64,000 bases of DNA from Paenibacillus campinasensis. GTDB taxonomy: Bacteria; Bacillota; Bacilli; Paenibacillales; Paenibacillaceae. Within the stretch, counting starts at the first letter, position 1. Each line of letters begins with the position of its first letter. The notes under the pieces are model-generated. The model was given only the letters and a program-made list of their open reading frames with translations, made no database searches and was not told where the DNA came from. Position numbers and translations under genes: made by a program. Positions 8,257 to 18,216 of the stretch are shown piece after piece. The stretch is taken from assembly GCF_002272015.1 (NCBI RefSeq), contig NZ_NPBY01000003.1, positions 1 through 64,000 of the forward strand. Reading direction: 5' to 3'.

Positions 8257-10494
8257 ATGATCGGGTACGTAGAGGAGAGGGAAAGCGCCCGTTATTGGTT
8301 CGGGAATGAGGATGAACGGATACTGGAACTCGTGGCCGGACGCTATATGGGGGCGAACCCTCCGGTCCCATTTGCCCTGCGGGCTTTTTCGAAAGCAGGG
8401 ATATTGCAGAATAGGGACGGCTTATATGACCTGGATTTTTCCGAAAGGCTCCCGCAGGCGGAGGAAGGCGACTATGTGTATGCCTTCGGCCTCGTTTGGA
8501 GCGAGGGCGAGCGATCGATTGATGGTGTCATGGAAGTGCTTGGCCCTGTGCGGCTGTTCGTGAATGAGAAGCTGGAGTATCGCTCGACCGTGGTAGACGA
8601 GCTTGACCCGAACGCGCGGATCAAGGTGCCTTTGACTTTCGGCTATGGGTGGAACACGCTGCTGATTGAAGCGAGAAAGACGGCGTCTGGCTTCGGCTGC
8701 CGGTTTGGCGCCGATGAGGCGAAGGTGCGGATCATGCAAGTGCTCGCCCCATTCGCCGATCGGAAGGGCAGCGCGGGCTGGGTGTATTCGGAGCCGGTCA
8801 AGTCTACCGATTTCGGTGAGGCCGGTCAAGCATTTCCGGATTGGCGGAAATCGGAAGCGGATAGTGGACGGAAGTGGCTGCCTGCTGTCCAGTGGCAGTA
8901 TCGCGAGCTGGCGTTGCCGAACCTGGAGCGCATGTACGGCCGCCCGGACCGTACCGCCGCCGGTTACGGCTGGAGTTCCATCCGCGTGCCGGCCTCGCTA
9001 GCGAAGCTTGAACTGAGCGGCAGGAGCTATGGACCTGCTCAAATCTGGCTGGACGATCGGGTGGTGGTCCGTGTTGCGGAAAGCGGCGCGTTTCGGGCAG
9101 AGATCGACGTTACACCTGGCGTGAACCAGATATTGGTCCGGACAGTATCTTCACACGACGGCTGGGGATTCGAGCTGCAGGCAGCTGCACAGGGACGCAC
9201 CTTACCGTTGTCCCAACCGGTGACGGTTCACGGGAATACGAGTCCGTGGCTGTACCTGGCTCCGCTGCCCGTTGAAGCGATGTACACGCCAGCTCAGATC
9301 CGCTCCATCCAGTCCCCTTTCGCCGGTCTTGACGGCTTCGTATATTGGACTGTTGACGCGCCGTCCACGCGTGTTCGGCCCTACTATGAGAACGCCATGC
9401 TGAGTAACAAATGGACGACCGGAGGGGCAACCAACTATGGACGGTGGGATTATCCGCTTGGCGTTACGATGTATGGCCTGCTGCGAACCGCACAAGCATT
9501 GGATCGTTCGGATATGGAGAAATATGCGTTGTCCCATATCGAAAGCTGCGCGCAGATGTATGAATATTCGCTGTGGGATCTAGCGGAGTATGGCTTTCCG
9601 GCGATCAACCATCAGCTGGTGCTGATCAAGATGCTGGACAATTGCGGTTCCTTCGGATCAGCGATGCTGGAAGCTTATCTTTCAGGAGGGCAGCCCGAAT
9701 TTAGGAAGATCGCGGACAGCATCGCCGATTTTATGCTGACACAGCTGGAGCGGCGGGAGGATGGAGCGTTCTATCGCTTGTGCGAAGGAGAGTACTCCGC
9801 AAACACGATGTGGGCTGATGACCTGTATATGAGCGGACCGTTCCTGATTCGTTATTCCCAGGCGACGGGCGATCCTGCGGCGATGAATGAAGCAGCGAGG
9901 CAGTTTCTGCTGTACCGGCGTTATTTGTTCATGGAGGATCAAGGCGTCATGTCCCATGTCTATGATTTCAAATACGGGAAGCCCACCCGCATTCCATGGG
10001 GTCGCGGCAACGGCTGGGTACTGTTCTCGCTGAGCGAGCTGCTTGAGCGGCTGCCGGAGGATCATAAGGATCGTGAAGATTTGCTCACCATGTTTCGGGA
10101 GCTGAGCGCAGGAATTGCAGCACTGCAGTCGGACTCAGGGCTGTGGCATCAAGTTCTGAACCGCCCTGACGCTTACTTGGAGGCGTCGTGCACTGCCATG
10201 TTCGTATATGCCTTTTCGCGAGGGGTGCGTATGGGATGGCTGGATCGAACGGGCCCTTACGCCGAAGCAGCTATGAAAGGCTGGGAGGGGCTTGCCAGGC
10301 ATGCGATCGACCTGCAGGGGAATGTGCACGGTGTATGCAGCGGCTCCAGGTACTCCTATTCACCTTATTACTATATGGATGATTTGCGGACCGTGCTGAA
10401 TGATAACCACGGTATCGGGATCGTGATGCTGGCCGGCGTTGAAATTATGCAGCTTAAAGCCGCGCTGATGCGATCAGCGGATGAACGCTCTTGA
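8257..10494 (+). CDS. GH105-family unsaturated glucuronyl/rhamnogalacturonyl hydrolase with N-terminal beta domain
   Basis: A 745-residue protein. Residues 1 to about 350 look like beta-rich accessory domains; residues 360-740 are a GH105 (YteR-like) six-hairpin toroid. Diagnostic motifs are MWADDLYMSGPFL (near 519-530, with the catalytic Asp), WGRGNGW (near 581) and LWHQVLNRPDAYLEASCTAMF. GH105 enzymes hydrate the double bond of unsaturated galacturonyl or glucuronyl ends left by lyases and release the sugar. There is no signal peptide, so it should act inside the cell on imported oligosaccharides. ATG 8257 follows GGGAGGAGAG. Usual GH105 proteins are about 370 residues, so the N-terminal half is an extra module. 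Confidence 0.88.
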   Translation: MIGYVEERESARYWFGNEDERILELVAGRYMGANPPVPFALRAFSKAGILQNRDGLYDLDFSERLPQAEEGDYVYAFGLVWSEGERSIDGVMEVLGPVRLFVNEKLEYRSTVVDELDPNARIKVPLTFGYGWNTLLIEARKTASGFGCRFGADEAKVRIMQVLAPFADRKGSAGWVYSEPVKSTDFGEAGQAFPDWRKSEADSGRKWLPAVQWQYRELALPNLERMYGRPDRTAAGYGWSSIRVPASLAKLELSGRSYGPAQIWLDDRVVVRVAESGAFRAEIDVTPGVNQILVRTVSSHDGWGFELQAAAQGRTLPLSQPVTVHGNTSPWLYLAPLPVEAMYTPAQIRSIQSPFAGLDGFVYWTVDAPSTRVRPYYENAMLSNKWTTGGATNYGRWDYPLGVTMYGLLRTAQALDRSDMEKYALSHIESCAQMYEYSLWDLAEYGFPAINHQLVLIKMLDNCGSFGSAMLEAYLSGGQPEFRKIADSIADFMLTQLERREDGAFYRLCEGEYSANTMWADDLYMSGPFLIRYSQATGDPAAMNEAARQFLLYRRYLFMEDQGVMSHVYDFKYGKPTRIPWGRGNGWVLFSLSELLERLPEDHKDREDLLTMFRELSAGIAALQSDSGLWHQVLNRPDAYLEASCTAMFVYAFSRGVRMGWLDRTGPYAEAAMKGWEGLARHAIDLQGNVHGVCSGSRYSYSPYYYMDDLRTVLNDNHGIGIVMLAGVEIMQLKAALMRSADERS

Positions 10495-10580
10495 CGCAGT
10501 CGCTTTTTTTCATGACAGGGGCAACATATTTTCCACGGATTCAGGAATATAAATATTCATCATATGGCTGGAGCTGGCCG

Positions 10581-10610
10581 TATGATTCTTCAGCGAGTTA
10601 AGCGCTTAAC
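10581..10610 (+). promoter_or_regulatory. iol promoter region with perfect palindromic operator
   Basis: GTTAAGCGCTTAAC at 10597-10610 is a perfect 14-base palindrome with the central CG of LacI-family operators. A possible -10 box TATGAT (10581-10586) lies just upstream, so the palindrome would cover the start of transcription of the iol genes. It fits the LacI-type regulator encoded at the end of the operon (18217) better than CcpA, because the outer TG...CA of cre is absent. The -35 box is weak (TTCATC, 10557-10562). Confidence 0.6.
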
Positions 10611-10638
10611 CCAATAATCGTAAGGGGATGAGTTCACA

Positions 10639-12504
10639 ATGAAGACAAAGACGGTTCGGCTGACGATGGCCCAGGCGCTTCTGCATTTTCTGGATAACCA
10701 ATTTGTCGTGCTGGACGGAGTGGAAACGAAATTCGTCAGAGGAATCATGGGAATCTTCGGGCATGGCAATGTGACGGGAATCGGTGAAGCGATCGAGCGG
10801 GAACAGACAGGGCTATGCTACATCCAGGGCAAAAATGAACAGGGCATGGTGCACGCTGCAGCGGCCTACGCCAAACAGAAGCGCCGCCGGCAAATTTATG
10901 CATGTACAACCTCAATCGGCCCAGGCGCGCTGAATATGGTCACTGCGGCAGCGACAGCCACGGTGAACCGGATTCCGGTGCTCTTGCTCCCTGGCGATAA
11001 TTTTGCCTGTCGCCAGCCCGACCCGGTGCTGCAGCAGCTTGAGGTGCCTGGGGATTATACGGTATCGGCAGCGGATGCTTTCCGCCCAGTTAGCCGGTAC
11101 TGGGACCGGATTACCCGTCCGGAGCAGCTGATGAGTGCGGCGCTGCAGGCGATGCGGGTGTTGACCGACCCTGCCGAGACCGGTGCGGTGACCCTGGCGC
11201 TGCCTCAGGATGTGCAGGCCGAGGTGTACGACTATCCGGCCGAATTCTTGCGTAAGCGCATTCATGTTATAGACCGCAGGCCTCCTGCACGGGAAGCGAT
11301 CCAGCGCGCCAGCGAACAGATCGCCGGCAAACGCCGGCCGCTGATCATTGCAGGCGGCGGCGTCCACTACAGCGAAGCCGCTTCCGATCTTATGGCTTTC
11401 GCGGAAGCATTCGGGATTCCGATCGCTGAGACCCAGGCAGGCAAGAGCGCCATTTCCTGGAAGCATCCGCTCAGCATGGGCGGGATCGGGGTGACGGGAA
11501 CAGCTGCAGCCAACCGATTAGCACGAGAAGCGGACGTTATCATTGGCGTGGGGACCCGGTACTCCGACTTTACGACTTCCTCCAAGTCTGCCTTTGGAGA
11601 CAACGCCGTGTTCGTGAACATCAATGTGAACGGCATGGATGCGGTGAAGCTGGACGGCGTATCGATTGCGGCGGATGCGAGGGAAGGGCTTGAGGCGCTC
11701 CGAGAGGCTCTATCTGAACGAGCCTATCAAAGCGGGTATGCCGCTGAGGAGCTGGCTGATCTGAAAGCAGCGTGGGATGGGGAGGTTGACCGGTTGTATG
11801 AAATCGAATGTGCTGAGGGACTTTCGCAAACCCGTGCGCTTGGCATCATTAACCGCAGCCTGACGGAGAAGGATGTGGTGGTGTTCGCGGCGGGAAGCCT
11901 CCCCGGGGATATGCACCGCTTGTGGCGGGCCGCGCAGCCGGGCACCTATCACGCGGAATATGGTTTTTCCTGTATGGGTTATGAGGTCAGCGGAGCGTTT
12001 GGTGCGAGCCTCGCCGAGCCGGACCGCGAGGTATACGCCGTCTTGGGAGATGGAAGTTACTTGATGCTGCACTCGGAGCTGGTGACCAGCCTCCAGGAAG
12101 GAACGAAAATCACCGTCCTGCTGTTTGACAACCACGGCTTTCAGTGCATTCACAATTTGCAGCGCAGCCACGGAAGCGACGGGTTCGGCAATGAGTTTCG
12201 CCGACGTGTGCCCGGAGGCAATCTGACAGGCGAATATATGCCCATCGACTATGCCGCTCATGCGCGGAGCATGGGAGCCAAAGCTTATACGGCAACAAAC
12301 GCGGAGGAGCTTCAGGAGGCACTGGTCAAGGCGAAGCGTGAGGCGATATCCACGCTGATTGACATCAAGGTGGTGCCTGGCACCAATACCGGGGATTATG
12401 AATCGTGGTGGAGGGTTGGCGTGCCGGGGGCATCGTCCAGCGAGAAAGTGCTTGCTGCGCACCGGGAAATGCAAAAGCGAATTGAGCAAGCGAGGCCTAG
12501 ATAA
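10639..12504 (+). CDS. iolD: 3D-(3,5/4)-trihydroxycyclohexane-1,2-dione hydrolase
   Basis: A 621-residue thiamine-diphosphate enzyme that opens the ring of the diketo intermediate of myo-inositol breakdown to give 5-deoxyglucuronate. The N-terminal pyrimidine-binding domain holds the conserved Glu in QGKNEQGMVHAAAAY. A central domain follows, and the C-terminal diphosphate-binding domain has GDGSYLMLHSEL...FDNHGFQCIHN, the GDG-N motif that binds Mg-ThDP. Length is normal for IolD. ATG 10639 follows TAAGGGGATG. It is first in the iolD-E-C-A-G-B-lacI run, under the palindromic operator. Confidence 0.95.
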   Translation: MKTKTVRLTMAQALLHFLDNQFVVLDGVETKFVRGIMGIFGHGNVTGIGEAIEREQTGLCYIQGKNEQGMVHAAAAYAKQKRRRQIYACTTSIGPGALNMVTAAATATVNRIPVLLLPGDNFACRQPDPVLQQLEVPGDYTVSAADAFRPVSRYWDRITRPEQLMSAALQAMRVLTDPAETGAVTLALPQDVQAEVYDYPAEFLRKRIHVIDRRPPAREAIQRASEQIAGKRRPLIIAGGGVHYSEAASDLMAFAEAFGIPIAETQAGKSAISWKHPLSMGGIGVTGTAAANRLAREADVIIGVGTRYSDFTTSSKSAFGDNAVFVNINVNGMDAVKLDGVSIAADAREGLEALREALSERAYQSGYAAEELADLKAAWDGEVDRLYEIECAEGLSQTRALGIINRSLTEKDVVVFAAGSLPGDMHRLWRAAQPGTYHAEYGFSCMGYEVSGAFGASLAEPDREVYAVLGDGSYLMLHSELVTSLQEGTKITVLLFDNHGFQCIHNLQRSHGSDGFGNEFRRRVPGGNLTGEYMPIDYAAHARSMGAKAYTATNAEELQEALVKAKREAISTLIDIKVVPGTNTGDYESWWRVGVPGASSSEKVLAAHREMQKRIEQARPR

Positions 12505-12625
12505 GGATGTGCTTGTCCATAGAGCTACTGCAATAAGCGCAAGTGGAAGCCTGAAGGAGCTCATGCTGTTTTGTGATTTCACATCACGAAGTCGTCATTT
12601 TCAAATATGAGGAGGCTGGCGGGAG

Positions 12626-13546
12626 ATGCGAAGAGGCTTAAAGATGAAGCTGGGCATTCATCCGATTAACTGGGTCGGCGAGGACGTCCGCGAGCATGGG
12701 GATAACACCACCTATGAAGAGATTATCGATGATATTCAAAGACTGGGGCTGACGGGAACGGAAATGGGCCGAAAATTTCCGAAGGAGACGGATGTACTCA
12801 AGCAAACGCTGGCAAGCCGGGGGATACGTCTGGTTTCTCAGTGGAAGTCGGTGCTGTTCTCCGATCCGGCGTATCACCAAAGCGAGTTAGAGGCGTATCG
12901 GCTGCATGCTGCTTTTTTACATGAAATGGGGAGCACGGTCATCAGCACGGCGGAGGTAGGCGGCTCGCTTCATTTCGACCCGCGCCGGACGCCGAATGAG
13001 AAGGAAGTAATCCGGCTTGATGAAGCCGGCTGGGAGGCTTTGGCGGAGGGACTGAATGCTGCTGGGCGCATCGCCGCGGAATACGGGATGAAGCTGGCTT
13101 ACCATCATCATGGCGGGACTGTGGTGGAAAGTCCGGAAGAAATCGACCGTTTAATGGCGCTTACGGATCCTTCGCTGGTGCACCTCTTGTATGATACAGG
13201 CCACGCTTATTATGGCGGTGCCGATCCGCTGAATCTGCTGCAAAAGCACTACGACCGGATCGCTTATATCCACTTGAAGGATGTGAGGGACGCAGTTTTG
13301 GAGGAGGCCCGCCGGGAGGGTGCCGATTTTGTGACCTGCATCCGCAAGGGGGTCTTTACGGTACCGGGCGATGGCTGCATTGATTTTGCCCCGATTATGG
13401 CGCTGCTCGTCCAGCGCGAATATGATGGCTGGGCGATGCTGGAGGGAGAGCAGGATCCGGCGCTCCATCCCCCGTACGAGTATGCGCGGCGATCCCTTGA
13501 ATATTTAAAGGCATGGCTTCCGGCCAGCAGGGAAGGAGAGGAGTAG
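12626..13546 (+). CDS. iolE: Myo-inosose-2 dehydratase
   Basis: A 306-residue AP-endonuclease-2-like TIM barrel that removes water from 2-keto-myo-inositol to give the diketo compound used by IolD. It begins with the family signature LGIHPINWVGEDVREHG, and metal-binding residues are visible in YHHHGGTVVES, DTGHAYYGG, HLKDVR and the final EGEQDP. ATG 12626 follows GAGGAGG at 10 bases; ATG 12644 (MKLGIHP) is an equally possible start. The stop codon is immediately followed by the iolC start. Confidence 0.94.
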   Translation: MRRGLKMKLGIHPINWVGEDVREHGDNTTYEEIIDDIQRLGLTGTEMGRKFPKETDVLKQTLASRGIRLVSQWKSVLFSDPAYHQSELEAYRLHAAFLHEMGSTVISTAEVGGSLHFDPRRTPNEKEVIRLDEAGWEALAEGLNAAGRIAAEYGMKLAYHHHGGTVVESPEEIDRLMALTDPSLVHLLYDTGHAYYGGADPLNLLQKHYDRIAYIHLKDVRDAVLEEARREGADFVTCIRKGVFTVPGDGCIDFAPIMALLVQREYDGWAMLEGEQDPALHPPYEYARRSLEYLKAWLPASREGEE

Positions 13547-14554
13547 ATGGTCACGATGAGCACACTGGCATTTGATTTCAGCAAGCCGGTTGATTTTGTT
13601 GCGATCGGGCGGCTGTGCATTGATCTGAACGCCAATGAGATCAATCGGCCGATGGAGGATACGGTCACTTTCACCAAGTATGTCGGCGGCTCGCCGGCTA
13701 ACATCTGCATCGGAATGTCGCGTCTAGGGATGAGCACCGGTTTTATTGGCAAAGTGTCAAATGATCAGATGGGGCGGTTTATTACGCGATATTTACAACA
13801 GAACAGCATCGATACCCGCAATGTGGTAACCGATCATTCCGGCGCTGTCACCGGACTCGCTTTTACAGAGATCAAAAGTCCGACAGACTGCAGCATCCTC
13901 ATGTATCGCGACAATGCCGCCGATCTGCTGCTGACGCCGGGCGAGGTGCAGGAGGAGCGGATCGCCGAGGCGAAGTTGCTGCTCATCTCCGGCACGGCGC
14001 TGGCGAAGAGCCCGTCACGGGAGGCGGTGTTCCAGGCGCTTCAATATGCGCGAAGGCATGGGGTTGTCGTTGCTTTCGATCTGGACTATCGGCCGTACAC
14101 CTGGAGCTCTGATGAAGAGACAGCGGTTTACTACAATTTAGCCGCAGAGTACTGCCATATTGTGATCGGTACGCGCGAGGAATTTGATATGATGGAGCGT
14201 TTCGAATCGAATCCGGACAAAAGCGACCGGGTGACGGCCTCCAAATGGTTCGATTATCGGGCTGAAATCGTTGTGATCAAGCATGGAAAGGAAGGCTCGA
14301 TTGCCTACACCAAGGACGGATCAAGCCACCGCGCGCGAAGCTTTAAGGCGCAGGTAATCAAGACGTTTGGAGCTGGGGATTCGTATGCCGCGGGGCTGTT
14401 ATACGGCTTGATGAAGGGCTGGCCGATCGAACGCAGCATGACTTACGGCAGCGCGGCGGCGGCGATCGTCGTGTCCAGCCACAGCTGCTCGGACGCGATG
14501 CCGACAGCCCGCCAAATTGATGAATTCATGGAATCCAGCCAGGCAGATGAATAA
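13547..14554 (+). CDS. iolC: 5-dehydro-2-deoxygluconokinase
   Basis: A 335-residue PfkB-family sugar kinase that phosphorylates 2-deoxy-5-keto-gluconate. The first PfkB signature is YVGGSPANICIGMSRLG near residue 46, and the ATP and catalytic-base motif FGAGDSYAAGLLYG is near residue 273, with the Asp as base. It starts one base after the iolE stop, so the two are probably translationally coupled, with the ribosome site (GGAGAGGAG) inside iolE. Confidence 0.95.
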   Translation: MVTMSTLAFDFSKPVDFVAIGRLCIDLNANEINRPMEDTVTFTKYVGGSPANICIGMSRLGMSTGFIGKVSNDQMGRFITRYLQQNSIDTRNVVTDHSGAVTGLAFTEIKSPTDCSILMYRDNAADLLLTPGEVQEERIAEAKLLLISGTALAKSPSREAVFQALQYARRHGVVVAFDLDYRPYTWSSDEETAVYYNLAAEYCHIVIGTREEFDMMERFESNPDKSDRVTASKWFDYRAEIVVIKHGKEGSIAYTKDGSSHRARSFKAQVIKTFGAGDSYAAGLLYGLMKGWPIERSMTYGSAAAAIVVSSHSCSDAMPTARQIDEFMESSQADE

Positions 14555-14593
14555 ACAAGTCCAAGAGCTAATAATCGTAGGGGAGCGTGTACC

Positions 14594-16048
14594 ATGGCAA
14601 CAGAAGCAACGAAGATCAAAAACTTGATTGGCGGACAGTGGACGACCTCAGTTTCAACACACACACTGCCGGTTGTTAATCCGGCAACAGAGGAAGTTCT
14701 CGGTTATGTGCCTTTATCGACAAGAGAAGAGCTGGATGCTGCGGTAGCCGCGGCGAAGGACGCGTTCAGTACCTGGAGTCAGACGGCGGTGCCGCGCCGG
14801 GCGCGCATTCTGTTCAAGTATCAGCAGCTGCTTGTGGAGCATTGGGAGGAGCTTGCGCGCATTGTCACGACCGAGAATGGCAAGAGCTACGAGGAAGCTT
14901 ACGGTGAGGTTCAGCGCGGCATTGAATGCGTGGAATTTGCAGCCGGTGCCCCCACGCTGATGATGGGCAGACAGCTTCCCGATATCGCCACCAATCTGGA
15001 ATCGGGAATGTACCGCTACCCGATCGGCGTTGTCGGCGGCATTACGCCGTTTAACTTCCCGATGATGGTGCCATGCTGGATGTTTCCGCTGGCGATCGCC
15101 TGCGGCAATACGTTCGTGCTGAAGCCGTCCGAGCGGACCCCTCTCTTGGCCAATCGCTTGGCCGAATTGTTTATGGAGGCCGGCCTGCCCCCAGGCGTCC
15201 TGTCCGTTGTACACGGTGCGCACGAAGTGGTTAACGGCCTGCTGGAGCATCCGGATGTGCGGGCCATTTCCTTTGTGGGTTCCCAGCCGGTCGCCGAGTA
15301 TGTCTACAAGACCGGCGCGGCTCATGGCAAGCGGGTTCAAGCGCTGGCAGGCGCGAAGAACCATTCCATCGTCATGCCGGACGCCGATCTCGATGCTGCG
15401 GTGAAACAGATTATTAGCGCGGCCTTTGGCTCGGCCGGGGAACGCTGCATGGCTTGCGCGGTTGTGGTGGCTGTCGGCGAAGCGGCGGATCCGCTGGTGA
15501 CCAAGCTGAAGGAAGCGGCAGATGCAATCGTGATCGGCAATGGCCTGGATGAAGGGGTGTTTCTGGGTCCCGTTATTCGGGACGCGCATAAAGAACGAAC
15601 ACTACAATACATCGAAATCGGCGAGAAAGAGGGCGCTCTGCTGGTTCGCGACGGACGCAAGGATGCAGCCACGGACGGCACAGGCTATTTTGTCGGACCC
15701 ACGATTTTCGATCAGGTATCTTCCGACATGAAAATTTGGCAGGACGAGATTTTTGCTCCGGTGCTTTCGATAATCCGGGCGGATACGCTGGACGAGGCGA
15801 TCGCGATCGCGAACAAGTCCGAATTTGCGAACGGTGCTTGCTTGTTTACGAAAAACGGCAGCCATGTCCGGAAGTTCCGGGAAACGATCGATGCAGGCAT
15901 GCTGGGCATTAATCTGGGGGTTCCGGCGCCGATGGCCTTTTTCCCGTTTTCGGGCTGGAAAAATTCGTTCTACGGTGACCTGCACGCGAACGGTCCGGAT
16001 GGCGTTGAGTTCTATACCCGCAAGAAAATGGTTACGGCGCGTTGGTAG
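14594..16048 (+). CDS. iolA: Methylmalonate-semialdehyde dehydrogenase, CoA-acylating
   Basis: A 484-residue NAD-dependent aldehyde dehydrogenase (IolA/MmsA) that converts malonate semialdehyde, the last intermediate of inositol breakdown, to acetyl-CoA. The family motif [16 protein letters not shown] is present, as is the catalytic Cys in [13 protein letters not shown] (near residue 285). Length is typical. It has a clear ribosome site (GGGGAGCG) and lies 39 bases after iolC. Placing iolA late in the operon differs from B. subtilis, where it is first. Confidence 0.95.
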   Translation: MATEATKIKNLIGGQWTTSVSTHTLPVVNPATEEVLGYVPLSTREELDAAVAAAKDAFSTWSQTAVPRRARILFKYQQLLVEHWEELARIVTTENGKSYEEAYGEVQRGIECVEFAAGAPTLMMGRQLPDIATNLESGMYRYPIGVVGGITPFNFPMMVPCWMFPLAIACGNTFVLKPSERTPLLANRLAELFMEAGLPPGVLSVVHGAHEVVNGLLEHPDVRAISFVGSQPVAEYVYKTGAAHGKRVQALAGAKNHSIVMPDADLDAAVKQIISAAFGSAGERCMACAVVVAVGEAADPLVTKLKEAADAIVIGNGLDEGVFLGPVIRDAHKERTLQYIEIGEKEGALLVRDGRKDAATDGTGYFVGPTIFDQVSSDMKIWQDEIFAPVLSIIRADTLDEAIAIANKSEFANGACLFTKNGSHVRKFRETIDAGMLGINLGVPAPMAFFPFSGWKNSFYGDLHANGPDGVEFYTRKKMVTARW

Positions 16049-16142
16049 GAGGAAGGATGTGCGAAGGGTGGCCCGGGAGCAACGGGAACATTCCTTCTGA
16101 CATACAACTGACGAATTCGGGAGACAAGGGGACGTTAAGCCT

Positions 16143-17165
16143 ATGGGAACAATAAAGGTCGGCATCATCGGTGCCGGACGGATCGGTAAAATACACATTG
16201 AGAATTTACAGCGTCAAGGAAATGCAGAGGTGGTCGCCGTAAGCGATCCGTTCGCTGACGAAGCGCTGCGGCAGTGGGCAGCGGAGCGGGGGATCCGGAC
16301 CGTAACGAAGGATGCAGCTGAATGGATGGACGATCCGGCGATCCAGGCCGTGTTCATCTGCTCGCCAACGGATACGCATGTGCCATTCATTAAGCTGGCG
16401 GCGGCTGCTGGCAAGCATATCTTCTGCGAGAAGCCAATCAGCATGGAGGTTTCGCAGACGGCGGAGGCGCTGGAAGCGGTCAAGGCCGCAGGGGTACAGC
16501 TGCAGGTCGGATTCAATCGACGATTTGACCATAATTTCAAACGGATCAAGGAGATTGTGTCCAGCGGCGAAATAGGGCAGCCGCATATCGTGAAGATCAC
16601 ATCTCGCGATCCTAGTCCACCCGGGGAAAGCTATATTCGTTCTTCCGGCGGGATTTTCATGGACATGATGATTCATGACTTTGACATGGCCCGTTATGTA
16701 AGCGGAGAGGAGGCGGTTACGATCAGCGCGGTCGGCAGCGTGCTGGTTGATCCCGTGTTCGAACAGTGCGGGGACGTGGATACGGCCGTCGTGACGATTC
16801 AGTTCGCAAGCGGTGCGATAGGCATTATCGACAACAGTCGAAAGGCAGTGTACGGCTACGATCAGCGCGTTGAAGTATTCGGATCGGGCGGAGCTGTCGG
16901 GGTAAACAACGACTATCCGAATACGGCCGAGATTCATACGGAGGACGGCGTTCGCCGCGACAATCCGCTGCATTTTTTTCTGGAACGATACAATGAAGCC
17001 TATGCGGATGAAGCCCGGCAATTTATTGCCTGCCTTGCGGAAGGGCGGCAGGTTCCGGTTAACGGCGAGGATGGCATGCAAGCAGAGCTGATGGCCTGTG
17101 CTGCGGCGGAGTCTCTCCGTCTGGGCAGGCCGGTGCCGGTGAAGCTGTCCATAGCTGCCGAGTAG
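16143..17165 (+). CDS. iolG: Inositol 2-dehydrogenase
   Basis: A 340-residue GFO/IDH/MocA-family NAD(P) oxidoreductase that oxidises myo-inositol to 2-keto-myo-inositol, the first step of the pathway. The Rossmann motif GIIGAGRIGKIH is at residue 7; CEKPIS (near 98) and the catalytic GGIFMDMMIHDFDMARY (Asp and His, near 170) are present. ATG 16143 follows AAGGGGACG. A related substrate such as scyllo-inositol cannot be excluded from sequence alone. Confidence 0.93.
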   Translation: MGTIKVGIIGAGRIGKIHIENLQRQGNAEVVAVSDPFADEALRQWAAERGIRTVTKDAAEWMDDPAIQAVFICSPTDTHVPFIKLAAAAGKHIFCEKPISMEVSQTAEALEAVKAAGVQLQVGFNRRFDHNFKRIKEIVSSGEIGQPHIVKITSRDPSPPGESYIRSSGGIFMDMMIHDFDMARYVSGEEAVTISAVGSVLVDPVFEQCGDVDTAVVTIQFASGAIGIIDNSRKAVYGYDQRVEVFGSGGAVGVNNDYPNTAEIHTEDGVRRDNPLHFFLERYNEAYADEARQFIACLAEGRQVPVNGEDGMQAELMACAAAESLRLGRPVPVKLSIAAE

Positions 17166-17270
17166 TGGCAGGCTATATGATTAAAATCGATAATTCAATA
17201 GATCACCCGGTATTCAGATGCATCGAGGAATCCCTGGGTACCGGGGGAATCAGTAAAGGAGCGGATACGG

Positions 17271-18077
17271 ATGCAATCCAAACTGATTGTTCCTGAAGCA
17301 TCGCAGCCGAATCAGGAGGGCGTTGTGCTGCGGGTAACGCCGGAATCGGCGGGATGGAGCTACGTCGGTTATGAAATGGTCAAGTTGAAGAAGGGCGAAG
17401 CTTTGACGCGGGAAACAGGCCGCTTGGAGGCATGTCTGGTTTTTCTTAGTGGAAAAGGCGATGTCAGGACGGCGGAGAAACGCTGGACCGGGATCGGCCA
17501 AAGAATGAGTGTGTTCGAGAAAACGCCGCCCTATTCCGTTTACGTCCCAAGCGAAGACCGCTATGAGGTGGTGGCCGAGACGGACGTGGACCTCGCGGTC
17601 TGCACCGCTCCGGGGGGCGGCGAATATGAAGCCAGGCTCATCGAGCCGGGGCATGTGGGGGTTGAACATCGGGGCAGCGGCAATATGGCACGGCTTGTTC
17701 ACAATATTCTGCCGGAATCCGAGCCTGCGCACAGCCTGCTGGTGGTCGAGGTGTTTACACCGGGCGGCCATTGGTCCAGCTATCCGCCGCATAAGCATGA
17801 CCGGGATGCGCTGCCGGAGGAATCGCTGCTCGAGGAGACCTATTATTATCGTATCCAGCCCGAGCAGGGCTTTGCCGTTCAACGCGTATATACGGATGAC
17901 GGATCATTGGATGAAACCTTGTGCGTAAGAAACGGCCAGGCAGTGCTCGTGCCCAAGGGCTATCATCCTGTAGCGGCGCCTGCCGGCTATGAGGTCTACT
18001 ATTTGAATGTGATGGCAGGGCCGCGCAGAACTTGGAAGTTCTACAATGATCCCCATCACGAGTGGCTGCTTAAATAA
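17271..18077 (+). CDS. iolB: 5-deoxy-glucuronate isomerase
   Basis: A 268-residue bicupin that turns 5-deoxy-glucuronate into 2-deoxy-5-keto-gluconate. Metal-binding residues are visible in SYPPHKHDRDALPEESLLEETYYYR and PKGYHPVAAPAGYEVYYLNVMAG, both diagnostic for IolB. The ribosome site AAAGGAGCGG precedes ATG 17271. It completes the enzyme set between inositol and malonate semialdehyde except for the aldolase IolJ, which is not in the window. Confidence 0.95.
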   Translation: MQSKLIVPEASQPNQEGVVLRVTPESAGWSYVGYEMVKLKKGEALTRETGRLEACLVFLSGKGDVRTAEKRWTGIGQRMSVFEKTPPYSVYVPSEDRYEVVAETDVDLAVCTAPGGGEYEARLIEPGHVGVEHRGSGNMARLVHNILPESEPAHSLLVVEVFTPGGHWSSYPPHKHDRDALPEESLLEETYYYRIQPEQGFAVQRVYTDDGSLDETLCVRNGQAVLVPKGYHPVAAPAGYEVYYLNVMAGPRRTWKFYNDPHHEWLLK

Positions 18078-18155
18078 GCGATGGCAGGCGGTTTCGCGCA
18101 AGGGGCTGGGTGCCCGGGTCAGGATAGATTCTGATCTGTCATACCGGCGAAGTTC

Positions 18156-18184
18156 TTTACGATGGGTCGTTTCCTGATCATAAT
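18156..18184 (+). promoter_or_regulatory. Promoter of the iol-linked lacI-type gene
   Basis: TTTACG (18156-18161), a 17-base spacer and CATAAT (18179-18184) lie 33 bases ahead of ATG 18217. The LacI-type regulator may therefore be expressed independently of the iol operon. No AAGCGCTT motif is found here, so direct self-repression at this promoter is not suggested. Confidence 0.5.
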
Positions 18185-18216
18185 AGAAGGATAAAGATGG
18201 AAAGAGGCGGATCAGG

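Noticed and set aside
10597-10610. Palindrome before iolD as a CcpA cre site
   Set aside because: It shares the AAGCGCTT core, but lacks the outer TG and CA that cre sites keep; a LacI-type operator fits better.
11710-12582. 290-codon minus-strand open frame
   Set aside because: It is antisense to iolD, which has intact ThDP motifs; no ribosome site or recognisable domain.
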